This document shows, piece by piece, positions 47,101 to 54,507 of a stretch of DNA of 64,000 bases. The position numbers and the translations under genes are program-made. The DNA comes from an uncultured Phocaeicola sp. (GTDB lineage: Bacteria > Bacteroidota > Bacteroidia > Bacteroidales > Bacteroidaceae), in the NCBI GenBank assembly GCA_947581855.1, contig CANPVZ010000005.1, positions 1 to 64,000 on the forward strand, written 5' to 3'. The notes below the pieces were generated by a model, which searched no databases, was not told the origin of the DNA, and worked only from the letters and a program-made list of their open reading frames with translations. Position 1 is the stretch's first letter, and every line of letters begins with the position of its first letter.

Positions 47101-49053
47101 TTGGTTTTATATAACGCCATGAATATCCAAAGAATAAAAGACAATAAATCGAGGTATAAGCAGGATGATTACCGGATGCTTAATGAATTCTATAAGCAAA
47201 GGATCCAGCAAGTTCATATTGTGGGTGAATATGCTAATTTAATGGTAAAGGATTATAACGCAGCCTTGCAGTATGTTCATGACTATTTCCAAATGGATTA
47301 CAAAAAGTTCATTATAAAATATTTCAAAGGGGAAAGGGTAAACGAGATACAACGTAACTTGACACCACAGAAATACAAGCAGTTGTTCGGGCAGTTGTCA
47401 AAACGTCAGATGGAGATTATTTCCGATAAGGATTCGCGGTGTATTGTGGTTGCAGCAGGTCCCGGCAGCGGAAAAACGCGAGTGCTGGTTCATAAACTCG
47501 CATCACTTCTGTTACTTGAAGACGTAAAACACGAGCAACTCCTGATGCTGACGTTTTCAAGGGCAGCCGCTACGGAATTCAAGCAGAGACTCATGGAATT
47601 GATTGGCAACGCTGCCCATTTTGTTGAAATAAAGACATTCCACTCCTATTGTTTCGACCTTCTGGGGCGGATAGGAAATCTTGAAGAAGCCAAGAACGTT
47701 GTCGCAAGAGCAGCCGAGATGATAAATTATGGAGAAGTAGAACCAAATAAAATCGGCAAGACGGTACTGGTCATAGATGAAGCCCAGGATATGGGTGTTG
47801 AAGAACATGCACTGATAAAGGCTCTGATGGCTAACAACGAGGAAATGCGTGTGATAGCAGTGGGAGACGATGACCAAAACATTTATGAATTCCGTGGATC
47901 TGATTCGGAATATATGTACCGGCTGGCACAAGAAAGCGGAAGCAAGTTTGTCGAAATGACTGAGAACTATCGCAGTGCACATCATCCGGTGAAATTTGCT
48001 AACGAATTCTTGAAGCTCATTAACAAGAGGATGAAAAGTATGCCAATTATCTCCATGAGGGAAGAAAATGGATGGGTTGAAGTGACACGCCATCAATCAA
48101 AATATATGTATCAGCCCCTCATCGAGAAATTGCTTCAACATAGAGACAAAGGCACTTCGTGTGTACTTACCCAAACGAACGAAGAAGCTGTTATCCTGAT
48201 GGCTCTTTTGCGGAAACATGGTGTAAACAGCAAATTGATACAGTCGATGGACGGTTTGCGCTTTTGGAACATGGCCGAAATAAGGTATTTCTTGCGGTAT
48301 ATGGACAAACGGATAAAAACGCCGTTAATTACAGAAGAATTATGGGAAGAAGCAAAACATGCAACCTTTTCCGCTTATGATAGGAGTATAAGTCTGGCAT
48401 ATGTGAAGCGTTGTGTAGAGCAGTTTGAGCAAACCAATAAGACAAAATATTTCAATGACTTCAAAGAATTTGTATTTGAGTCATCAGTGGAAGATTTCTG
48501 TGATGTTTTAGGAACAGATGTTGTGGTATCCACTATTCATAAAGCCAAAGGCAGAGAGTTTGATGATGTGTATATGCTCATATCCGATAATTATTCAAAA
48601 GATGTCCATCTGATGCGCCGGTATTATGTAGGAATGACCCGTGCGAAGAACCGCCTGTTTGTGCATACGAATGGCGATTGCTTCAATCGTTTAAGTGTAG
48701 ACTGGTATTTTATCGACCAACAGCAGTATGACATGCCCGAAGAAATTGTACTACAGCTTTCTCACAAAGATGTCTATTTGGGATTCTTCAAAGAACGAAA
48801 ACAAGAAGTGTTGGCATTAAGAGGTGGAGATTCTCTGACTTACAATAATTCTGTTTTGTACGACATCAGGACTAATAAGCCTGTAGCGAAATTGTCGCAA
48901 AAGATGCAGGCTACATTGTTAGAGTGGCAAGGAAGAGGTTACAATGTGAAATCTGCATCTGTTCGATTTGTTGTGGCATGGAAGTCCAAGGATGCACCGA
49001 AAGACGATCCGGAAACAGCTGTACTGTTGGCAGATCTAGTACTTTCTAACTAA
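44179..49053 (+). CDS. Giant fusion: DnaQ-like exonuclease, RecQ helicase and UvrD-type helicase
   Basis: A single 1624-residue frame joins several DNA-processing modules. Residues 33-150 resemble a DEDD 3'-5' exonuclease: IVDVE (Asp38, Glu40), GHNIIHHD (Asp88) and a third acidic site Asp138; the histidine expected five residues before it is Asn133. A possible zinc site HNGCNEGCVYC lies at 255-265. The RecQ core spans about 285-640, with Walker A PTGGGKS at 311-317, DEAH at 414-417 and QESGRAGRD at 602-610, then an RQC/wing-like helical region. A UvrD/Rep-type superfamily 1 helicase starts near 1075: AGPGSGKT about 1093, DEAQD about 1199, GDDDQNIYEFRG about 1230, and YYVGMTRAKNRL about 1480. 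It lies between the VirE-type gene and an alcohol dehydrogenase gene and has its own promoter. Confidence 0.88.
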   Translation: MSIWSRLIGIRNAEGTNNAISDETASVSCDVSHYAIVDVEVGLKDRKIHDIGAVRYDGAIYHKASKDELFEFLGDTDYICGHNIIHHDAKYLFTDKTCRWILVDTLYVSPLLFPERPYHRLVKDDKLISDQMNNPVNDCEKAKNLLLDEIAHWNSLPDEKRRLFASLLKDKKEFEGFLSMVNAEHVNEGVPELIKHLYVGKICQHADLDMLIGQYPCGLAYALALIDTTDCRSITPGWVLHNYPEVEFIVKLLRHNGCNEGCVYCNTQLNVLHNLKAFFGYEQFRTYEGEPLQEKAAQAAVKGRSLLAIFPTGGGKSLTFQLPALMAGRSVHGLTVVISPLQSLMKDQVDNLASKGITDAVTINGLLDPITRALSIQRVQEGEASLLYISPEMLRSKTIERILMARHVVRFVIDEAHCFSSWGQDFRVDYLYIGKFIREYQQKKRCKSPIPVSCFTATAKQKVVQDICDYFKQTLNLDLAMFASTASRKNLRYSVIHAESDDDKYLKLRELVAESDCPTIVYVSRTKRTKELAARLTRDGYKALPFNGKMESDEKIANQDAFMNDQVRIIVATSAFGMGVDKKDVGVVVHYDISESLENYVQESGRAGRDPSLSARCYVLYSDNDLDKHFILLNQTKLSISEIQQVWKAVKSFTKQRVEISCSALEIARQAGWDDSVFDIETRVRTALAALEQSGYLIRGNNVPHVYATGITVKNVDEARKRISASLLFGSDEIEKAVRIIKSLISQKHLAKAQGAEAESRIDYLADILGISKREIISVVERMRQDGILADSKDISAYLLDAGDSERKSRLLLERFAKLEQYLLYHIPDESLRISCKQLNDNAVNDGINTSTEKDIRTLLYFLTVKGYTRKREDAVHNMEISRQADMELTIKRFEKRLEISRFAVEWLYKLISDKDKENLQNKAVQFSVVELLNQIKSRPQSLFGVLDDIQLEDVEEALLYLSKIGALKLDGGFLVLYNAMNIQRIKDNKSRYKQDDYRMLNEFYKQRIQQVHIVGEYANLMVKDYNAALQYVHDYFQMDYKKFIIKYFKGERVNEIQRNLTPQKYKQLFGQLSKRQMEIISDKDSRCIVVAAGPGSGKTRVLVHKLASLLLLEDVKHEQLLMLTFSRAAATEFKQRLMELIGNAAHFVEIKTFHSYCFDLLGRIGNLEEAKNVVARAAEMINYGEVEPNKIGKTVLVIDEAQDMGVEEHALIKALMANNEEMRVIAVGDDDQNIYEFRGSDSEYMYRLAQESGSKFVEMTENYRSAHHPVKFANEFLKLINKRMKSMPIISMREENGWVEVTRHQSKYMYQPLIEKLLQHRDKGTSCVLTQTNEEAVILMALLRKHGVNSKLIQSMDGLRFWNMAEIRYFLRYMDKRIKTPLITEELWEEAKHATFSAYDRSISLAYVKRCVEQFEQTNKTKYFNDFKEFVFESSVEDFCDVLGTDVVVSTIHKAKGREFDDVYMLISDNYSKDVHLMRRYYVGMTRAKNRLFVHTNGDCFNRLSVDWYFIDQQQYDMPEEIVLQLSHKDVYLGFFKERKQEVLALRGGDSLTYNNSVLYDIRTNKPVAKLSQKMQATLLEWQGRGYNVKSASVRFVVAWKSKDAPKDDPETAVLLADLVLSN

Positions 49054-49171
49054 TCAAGAAAAGTATTGCTGATTCCATTAATCGATAATCAACGCTTTAG
49101 ATTTATTTAGGTTAGATAGATAATTCTGTAGAATTTAACAATTAATACGAGTCCGTGAACTTTTATTTCCT

Positions 49172-49179
49172 TACATTTG
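49172..49179 (+). promoter_or_regulatory. -7 box of the alcohol dehydrogenase gene
   Basis: TACATTTG matches TAnnTTTG, 30 bases before the ATG at 49210. Confidence 0.45.
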
Positions 49180-49209
49180 CTTTATAGTATAATTTTAATA
49201 CGCCATAAC

Positions 49210-50382
49210 ATGAAAGCAAATCCAGTATTTAGTTTGTATATCCCCACCAAACTGCTGTTTGGATGCGGGGAGATAAAGAAATTGTCCAGCGAACAGTTGC
49301 CTGGTAGAAAGGCCTTGGTTGTCATTTCCTCCGGAACTTCCATGCGGAAGTACGGATACCTGGAGAAGGTGCTTGCACAGCTGAGGCTGAATAATGTGGA
49401 AACAGTGGTTTACGATAAAGTCCTTCCCAATCCTATCAAGGAACATGTGATGGAAGCGGCGGCCATCTGTCGGGAGCAACAATGCGACTTTGTGGTAGGA
49501 CTGGGTGGAGGAAGCTCCATCGACTCGGCCAAGAGCATTGCCATCATGGCTTGTAACGAGGGCGATTACTGGGATTACGTATCGGGAGGTAGTGGTAAGG
49601 GACGCCCCGTGACCAAGGCTCTTCCCATTATTGCCATCCCTACCACAGCGGGCACGGGTACGGAGATGGATCCGTGGACGGTGATTACTCATGAAACGGC
49701 TCAGGAAAAGATTGGCTTCGGTTGTCAACTGACGTTCCCTACCTTATCTATTGTAGACCCCGAACTGATGGTCTCTATCCCTCCGCACCTTACCGCTTAT
49801 CAAGGATTCGATGCTTTCTTTCATGCGGCCGAAGGATTCATTGCCAACTGTGCCACACCTGTCAGCGACCTCTATGCATTGGAAGCCATCCGATTGATTT
49901 ACAAATATCTTCCGGTAGCAGTAGCTGATGGAAAGAATTTGAAAGCGCGTGCTAAGGTGGCTTTGGCCAGTACGTTGGCGGGTATGGTAGAATCTACTTC
50001 CAGTTGCACTTCCGAACATTCTTTAGAGCATGCCATGAGTGCTTACTATCCGCAATTGCCACATGGAGCGGGACTTATCTCCATTTCAGAAGCCTATTTC
50101 GAAACGTTCCGCCTCGAATGTACAAAGCGTTATATGAAGATGGCCGAAGTGATGTTGCAGAAGAAAAGCAACCGTGCGTCCGACTTTATCGACGCATTGG
50201 TGTCTTTGCAGAAGAAGTGCGGTGTGCGTGACATCAAGCTGAGCGAATTTGGTGTTCAGCCCGAAGATTTTCCCAAGTTCCTGCAAAATGCACGGGAAAC
50301 TATGGGTGGCTTGTTCACATTAGACCCGCGTCCGGTGACCGATGAAGAGATATTGAATATCTTTGAACAATCGTATCGGTAA
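49210..50382 (+). CDS. Iron-containing alcohol dehydrogenase (butanol dehydrogenase type)
   Basis: A 390-residue group III alcohol dehydrogenase, reducing aldehydes or oxidising alcohols with NAD(P)H. The nucleotide loop GLGGGSSIDSAKSIA is near 97-111, the TTAGTGTEMDPWTVI block near 143-157, and metal ligands lie in DAFFHAAEG near 200 and HSLEHAMSAYYPQLPHGAGL near 262-281. The ATG at 49210 follows a usual leader; an earlier in-frame start at 49177 would overlap the promoter box. The physiological substrate is unknown. It is monocistronic. Confidence 0.9.
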   Translation: MKANPVFSLYIPTKLLFGCGEIKKLSSEQLPGRKALVVISSGTSMRKYGYLEKVLAQLRLNNVETVVYDKVLPNPIKEHVMEAAAICREQQCDFVVGLGGGSSIDSAKSIAIMACNEGDYWDYVSGGSGKGRPVTKALPIIAIPTTAGTGTEMDPWTVITHETAQEKIGFGCQLTFPTLSIVDPELMVSIPPHLTAYQGFDAFFHAAEGFIANCATPVSDLYALEAIRLIYKYLPVAVADGKNLKARAKVALASTLAGMVESTSSCTSEHSLEHAMSAYYPQLPHGAGLISISEAYFETFRLECTKRYMKMAEVMLQKKSNRASDFIDALVSLQKKCGVRDIKLSEFGVQPEDFPKFLQNARETMGGLFTLDPRPVTDEEILNIFEQSYR

Positions 50383-50459
50383 GGCTCTATTCTTCTATAT
50401 TAAGTTTGTAACGAATAACAATAAAAAAAGAAGGTGTTCCTTCCGGACAACTCTTTTTT

Positions 50460-50477
50460 AACACCGAAAAAGGTGTT
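50460..50477 (+). terminator. Short hairpin after the alcohol dehydrogenase gene
   Basis: AACACC-GAAAAA-GGTGTT. A second GGTGTT at 50433-50438 can also pair with the AACACC arm, so two mutually exclusive hairpins are possible. There is a T run before rather than after the hairpin, so termination on the plus strand is uncertain. Confidence 0.4.
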
Positions 50478-50500
50478 ATTGGTACATTTCTTTCAACATC

Positions 50501-50636
50501 AACACGTTAATTGGTTTTAAGGGTGAAGGGATTTACTTCTCTCCACCCTCAAAAAGCAAGATACGCCAATTCTTATGTAGACTTCCGTATAGGTCTACAA
50601 CAGAGTATCTGAGCCATTAAAACCAATTAACGTGTT
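50501..50636. repeat. Folded element: 20-bp inverted repeat enclosing two hairpins
   Basis: Perfectly complementary 20-base arms (AACACGTTAATTGGTTTTAA at 50501-50520 and its reverse complement at 50617-50636) enclose two smaller hairpins: AGGGTGAAG with CTTCTCTCCACCCT (50520-50549) and GTAGAC with GTCTAC (50577-50582 and 50593-50598). The RNA would form a three-way junction of about 136 nt. An ATG follows the right arm at once (50637) and opens a 27-codon frame, VTTITFKSHKAPRTLSWSGL and so on, that I do not recognise. It could be a structured RNA, a leader of a lost gene or a mobile-element end. Confidence 0.45.
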
Positions 50637-50777
50637 ATGGTTACAACAATCACATTCAAAAGTCACAAAGCCCCCAGGACCTTAAGTTGGTCAGGTTTGA
50701 AATGCCCGAAAGAGGGTTGATGGAGAAACAGTAAAACTGCCAGTCCCAATAAGAGAAGAAAGCCCGACAGGTAAGGA

Positions 50778-50951
50778 GCTATCCAAAAAGTCTGAAAGTT
50801 TAGATTAAAACGTCTAATTTAGAACTGACAGGGCTCAAGTATAGAAAAAGTGCCACTTTATACCTAATTTTCATAGGATAAAGTGGCACTTTTTATCTAT
50901 TTAGTTAGAATCTATAGCTTTAGCTCATTCATTTTTGACTTTTTGGACAGC
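50778..50951. repeat. MITE-like dispersed repeat, copy 1
   Basis: The ends GCTATCCAAAAAGTC (50778-50792) and GACTTTTTGGACAGC (50937-50951) are 15-bp terminal inverted repeats with one mismatch. Inside, AAAAAGTGCCACTTTAT and its near-exact complement (about 50846-50896) make a strong hairpin. A homologous copy lies at 61226-61410. It carries no gene. It starts 33 bases beyond the stop of the C-S lyase gene and can act as its terminator. Confidence 0.6.
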
Positions 50952-50984
50952 ACATTTTCATAAAGTATAGTATAATCTTTGGAA

Positions 50985-52163
50985 TTATCTCATTGACAAA
51001 TCAATTGCATTGAGTGTGCGTCTCAGCCGCTCCAATCCTTCCATCAGCCGCTGGCGCGGACAAGCGATATTGATGCGGATAAAACCTTCGCCTGCTTCAC
51101 CATACATATTACCTGGATTTACCCAAAGTTTTTCCTTTTCCAGTAAGGTATTTACAATCTCTTCCGAGGTACGGCCGAGTACCGAACAATCCACCCATAC
51201 CAGGTAAGTGCCTTCCAACAGCGTTACCGGATAGTGCGGGAGATGCTCGCTGAAATAGGCTTTCAGGTAATCATAATTCACCGCGAGATAAGCTTTCAGC
51301 TCTTCCAGCCATTCTTCCCCCTCATTGTATGCCGCCATCAATGCTTCCACCCCAAACGGGTTTACGTCGCACACCTCGTTGATGTTAATCGCTTTATCTA
51401 TCTTCCTGCGCACATCGGCATCGGCCGCGATGATATTGGCGATTTGCAGGCCCGCTATGTTGAACGCCTTTGTGGGTGAGATGCAGGTAACCGAGTGCAT
51501 CCGGAATTCTTCCGAAAGAGAGGCAAAAGGCGTATAGGGATGCCCCTCGAACGTCAGTTCGCAATGAATTTCATCGGCTACCACCCACACATCGTTTCGC
51601 AAGCAAATCTCACCGAGTTGGGTCAGTTCCTGCCGTGTCCACACCCTCCCAGCCGGATTGTGAGGATTGCAAAGCAACAGCAACTTCACTTTCGGGTCGG
51701 CAACTTGTCGTTCCAATTCTTCAAAATCAATGCGGTAGGTTTCGTAGCGGTAGACTAACGGACACTCCACGACCTCACAGCCATTATTACGGATGGATGA
51801 AAAGAAGCAGTTATATACGGGCGTTTGTACCAGCACTCGGTCGCCCGGCACGGTCAATGCTTTAATAATGGCCGAGAGGGCGGGCACAACGCCCGAGGTG
51901 TAAATGATGCTGTCTTGGTCGATTTTCCAGTTGTGCCGCCGGGTAAACCAATTCACCGTCGCTTCGTAATATGCGGGAGGTACTTTCGTGTATCCGAAAA
52001 TACCGTGCTCCACCCGTTTGCGCAAGGCCTCCACTACGCAGGGTACCGTACGGAAATCCATATCGGCTACCCACATCGGGAGGATGTCGTCTGCCGTTGC
52101 GCTGTCCCATTTATAAGAGTTGGTGCCGCGGCGCGAAATGAGTTCGTCAAAGTTGTACTTCAT
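50985..52163 (-). CDS. MalY/PatB family PLP-dependent C-S lyase
   Basis: A class I/II aminotransferase-fold enzyme; MalY/PatB proteins usually cleave cystathionine or cysteine C-S bonds. The opening MKYNFDELISRRGTNSYKWD and LPMWVADMDFRTVP near 29-42 is the family hallmark. The PLP-binding Lys lies in CISPTKAFNIAGLQIAN near 233, with CNPHNPAGRVW near 165 and VADEIHCELTFEGH near 196. At 392 residues the length is normal. It follows the DUF3737 gene by five bases and is the last gene of the minus-strand train. Confidence 0.9.
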   Translation of the reverse strand: MKYNFDELISRRGTNSYKWDSATADDILPMWVADMDFRTVPCVVEALRKRVEHGIFGYTKVPPAYYEATVNWFTRRHNWKIDQDSIIYTSGVVPALSAIIKALTVPGDRVLVQTPVYNCFFSSIRNNGCEVVECPLVYRYETYRIDFEELERQVADPKVKLLLLCNPHNPAGRVWTRQELTQLGEICLRNDVWVVADEIHCELTFEGHPYTPFASLSEEFRMHSVTCISPTKAFNIAGLQIANIIAADADVRRKIDKAININEVCDVNPFGVEALMAAYNEGEEWLEELKAYLAVNYDYLKAYFSEHLPHYPVTLLEGTYLVWVDCSVLGRTSEEIVNTLLEKEKLWVNPGNMYGEAGEGFIRINIACPRQRLMEGLERLRRTLNAIDLSMR

Positions 52164-52168
52164 GGTAT

Positions 52169-53035
52169 TCAGGCGGAAAAACAGGTTCGTTCATCCCAAA
52201 GTTTCAACTCACAGTTACCCGGTGCTTTGATGTTCTCGTCGAGGATAATCTCGCCATAGCTTTCAGCGGTGATGCAGCCGGTACGCGGGTTCTTTATACC
52301 ACCTATGGCCCCTTTGATAGTCGCCTGTACGGAACTGTACTCGAAGGCCCGGTCGCAGTCCGCACCGAAAGTACAGTTTTCCAGCACCAGATCATGAGCA
52401 TAGCAGAGTGGCTGTTCGCCGGTGATGTGGCAGTTCACCAGACGTAGGTTGTGCGAGTGCCAGCCGAGATATTCACCGTTGAGTTCGGAGTCGTAGATTG
52501 TTACATTTTCCACCTCCCAGAAAGCGTCTTTCGTGGTGATTTTCGCATGATGTAGCTCCACGTTCTTCACGTACTGGAAGACATATTTACTGTCGCTCTC
52601 CAGTCCGTCGATATAAATATCCTCGCTGAACATAAAAGGATAGGTACCACCATGCAGTTTCAGATTCTTTAGGTTCAGATGTTTGCAGCGCCAGAACACC
52701 TCGTCGGCATCATTCATCTCCACATTTTCGATCTCGATGTCGGTCATTTCACGGAACATTTTTGGGGCGTCGATACGGGTGTTGGTCATTTTCAAGTGAT
52801 CGCAATACCACAGGGCGGAACGGCCTCCGACATCGAAAAAGCAGCGGTCAATGGTAAACCCGTGCACATGCCAGAAAGGATAATTGCCTTCGAAACGGCA
52901 GTTGGTGGCAACGATATTGCTGCACTCTTTGATAGCCGATTCGCCGGCCAGAATGGTTACGTTTTCCAATTGTAAGTCGTGTGACGCAAATAGCGGGCGT
53001 TCACCTCCGAATTTCTTGTCTTTAATGATTTCCAT
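52169..53035 (-). CDS. DUF3737 family right-handed beta-helix protein
   Basis: A 288-residue protein without signal peptide. It is built of short repeats (LENVTILAGESAIKECSNIV, ALWYCDHLKMTNTRI, VFWRCKHLNLKNLKLHGG) that predict a right-handed beta-helix, the DUF3737 plan. The function of the family is unknown. The ATG at 53035 (MEIIKDKKFGGERPLF) is the family start. The frame is open farther upstream, but those codons belong to the out-of-frame end of the broken flavodoxin-type gene and not to this protein. It is five bases from the C-S lyase gene. Confidence 0.85.
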   Translation of the reverse strand: MEIIKDKKFGGERPLFASHDLQLENVTILAGESAIKECSNIVATNCRFEGNYPFWHVHGFTIDRCFFDVGGRSALWYCDHLKMTNTRIDAPKMFREMTDIEIENVEMNDADEVFWRCKHLNLKNLKLHGGTYPFMFSEDIYIDGLESDSKYVFQYVKNVELHHAKITTKDAFWEVENVTIYDSELNGEYLGWHSHNLRLVNCHITGEQPLCYAHDLVLENCTFGADCDRAFEYSSVQATIKGAIGGIKNPRTGCITAESYGEIILDENIKAPGNCELKLWDERTCFSA

Positions 53036-53063
53036 AATTCTATTGATTATTTTGTTATTTGTT

Positions 53064-53441
53064 TTATAATTCCAATCCCATTTTACGGGCATTTTCAAGA
53101 TGCACCGGATCAATTTGCCGGGCCGTTTTTCGCATCCCGTGCAACCTCCGGCACAATATATCCCTACCTCTTTCCAGCCCAATGCCTCATTCAGCAACCG
53201 GAAATACCTTCATTACCGAATGCCCCGCCTCCGCCAGCCGGTCCATATTGCCAAGCCTCGTACCGGCGCTCATCACGACAAGCACATTTCTCTTATTTCC
53301 CTGATGCACGCTTTCAATGGCCGGAGGAAACGAGCGCTCCGCCGATTCTTCGTCCTCCTGCAAGCGATGGATAATCGCGCCTCCTAAAAGCAAACTTCCT
53401 GTAGTGAGTAACGCACCCTTTAAAAAATTTCTTTTTTCCAT
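53064..53441 (-). pseudogene. Broken flavodoxin-type NAD(P)H-dependent oxidoreductase
   Basis: The start encodes a Tat/Sec-like leader MEKRNFLKGALLTTGSLLLG and the first flavodoxin strand and loop, RNVLVVMSAGTRLGNMDRLA, but then jumps directly to AGHSVMKVF and stops. A second frame right after it reads LNEALGWKEVGIYCAGGCTGCEK, and one base shift later TARQIDPVHLENARKMGLEL-stop, which is the C-terminal end of the same family. So most of the central domain is deleted and the tail has a one-base loss in an A run (five A where six would keep the frame). Two independent lesions make it a clear pseudogene. Confidence 0.75.
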
Positions 53442-53446
53442 CTCTT

Positions 53447-54025
53447 TTACAAACTGAATATCACGCTTACGCTTCCCTGGCCGAGAGCGGCAGCAAGTCT
53501 CGAAGGATTGTCAATGCGTCCTATCCGCGTATAGCTATAGGAGGTGCGGAAAGTCTCATAGAACAGCACCAGGCAGTCTGAACCATACAGCATCAGGTCG
53601 CCCGCCTGGATGGTTCCCGGATTGGAAGCGGCTGCGGGCAGGCTTTCCGGCAAGTAGAAATATTTTTCGTTTCCGTTCAGCTCTGACATATTCAGCGTCA
53701 GGGGTAAGCGGGATTTAAAAGCTGTGGCAGTCGCGTTGTCGGCGAAGGTAGCAGTAAACGAAGCTGTCCCCACCGTTATTGTAAGTTGATTGCTCATAGG
53801 TGTATCATTGTTATTATTATTGCCCGGCTCATCCTGTCCGGGAGTGTCAGGGGTATCATCACTACCGGGGGTATCGGGATTGTTATTTCCATCCGGTTCG
53901 CCGGGAGATTCGGGGGTTGCTGGTTGCTCGGTTTCCGGAACAGGCACCGGGTCATCATCTCCACAAGCTGCGAAAGCTATGGAAAGTGTCAGCATTAGAC
54001 AGAGGAAGATAAAATATCGTTTCAT
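53447..54025 (-). CDS. Cyclophilin-like fold lipoprotein, paralog 1
   Basis: A 192-residue lipoprotein: signal MKRYFIFLCLMLTLSIAFAAC with lipobox FAAC, then a Pro/Asp/Asn/Gly-rich linker (about 25-78), then a cyclophilin-like beta-barrel (about 79-192; LTITVGTASFTATFADNATA, GDLMLYGSDCLVLFYE). The fold is the small bacterial type with no known prolyl isomerase activity. It is about 40 percent alike by eye to the next protein in the same train, so the two are tandem duplicates. It overlaps the paralog by four bases (ATGA), implying translational coupling. Confidence 0.8.
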   Translation of the reverse strand: MKRYFIFLCLMLTLSIAFAACGDDDPVPVPETEQPATPESPGEPDGNNNPDTPGSDDTPDTPGQDEPGNNNNNDTPMSNQLTITVGTASFTATFADNATATAFKSRLPLTLNMSELNGNEKYFYLPESLPAAASNPGTIQAGDLMLYGSDCLVLFYETFRTSYSYTRIGRIDNPSRLAAALGQGSVSVIFSL

Positions 54026-54495
54026 GGTTTCTTTTGGTTTTGTTCAATCAGTTCAAATTTTACGTCTTTCAGTGTACCGGATAACTCCAGGGCATCCAAT
54101 CCGTTCTCTATCCGTCCGACCGGAATCAAAGACCCCGATGAAGTACCTTTCCGGTAGAAAATAGCTATATTCCCCCAGGGGGCGAAGAGTGCTATGTCGC
54201 CTGCCCTGGGATTCATTCCTGAAGGAGAACCTTGTGTCGTCAGCCGGGGCGAAGGTGTGAATACTTTCTCCGAACCGTCATAGTCCGTTAAATCGATGGT
54301 CAGCGGAAGACGGGAGGCGAAGTCTCTTGCCGTCGGATTATCGTACAACGTAGCCGTCAGTGTGCGGTCGCCAATCGTAATCTTCAACTGCCGGGTAGTA
54401 TCAATCGCCGGTTCGGCAGCTTTCACCTCCTCCTTTCCACAGGATGCCAGACATAACAGCACACCCAGCATCCGTCCTGTCCACATACATTTCAT
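54022..54495 (-). CDS. Cyclophilin-like fold lipoprotein, paralog 2
   Basis: A 157-residue lipoprotein with signal MKCMWTGRMLGVLLCLASC and a short linker before a cyclophilin-like domain (LKITIGDRTLTATLYDNPTA, SRLPLTIDLTDYDGSEKVF, GDIALFAPWGNIAIFYRKG). The paired SRLPLTxxxxxxxxSEK pattern recurs in paralog 1. Its stop overlaps the start of paralog 1. The gene follows the alpha/beta hydrolase gene by 12 bases. This type of protein often sits beside flavodoxin and hydrolase genes in Bacteroides, as here. Function unknown. Confidence 0.8.
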   Translation of the reverse strand: MKCMWTGRMLGVLLCLASCGKEEVKAAEPAIDTTRQLKITIGDRTLTATLYDNPTARDFASRLPLTIDLTDYDGSEKVFTPSPRLTTQGSPSGMNPRAGDIALFAPWGNIAIFYRKGTSSGSLIPVGRIENGLDALELSGTLKDVKFELIEQNQKKP

Positions 54496-54507
54496 AGCAA
54501 ACCGATG

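Noticed and set aside
52169..53197. A longer open frame that adds 54 residues to the DUF3737 protein with a Cys-rich opening
   Set aside because: The extra residues are the out-of-frame tail of the broken flavodoxin-type gene; the DUF3737 family starts at the ATG at 53035.
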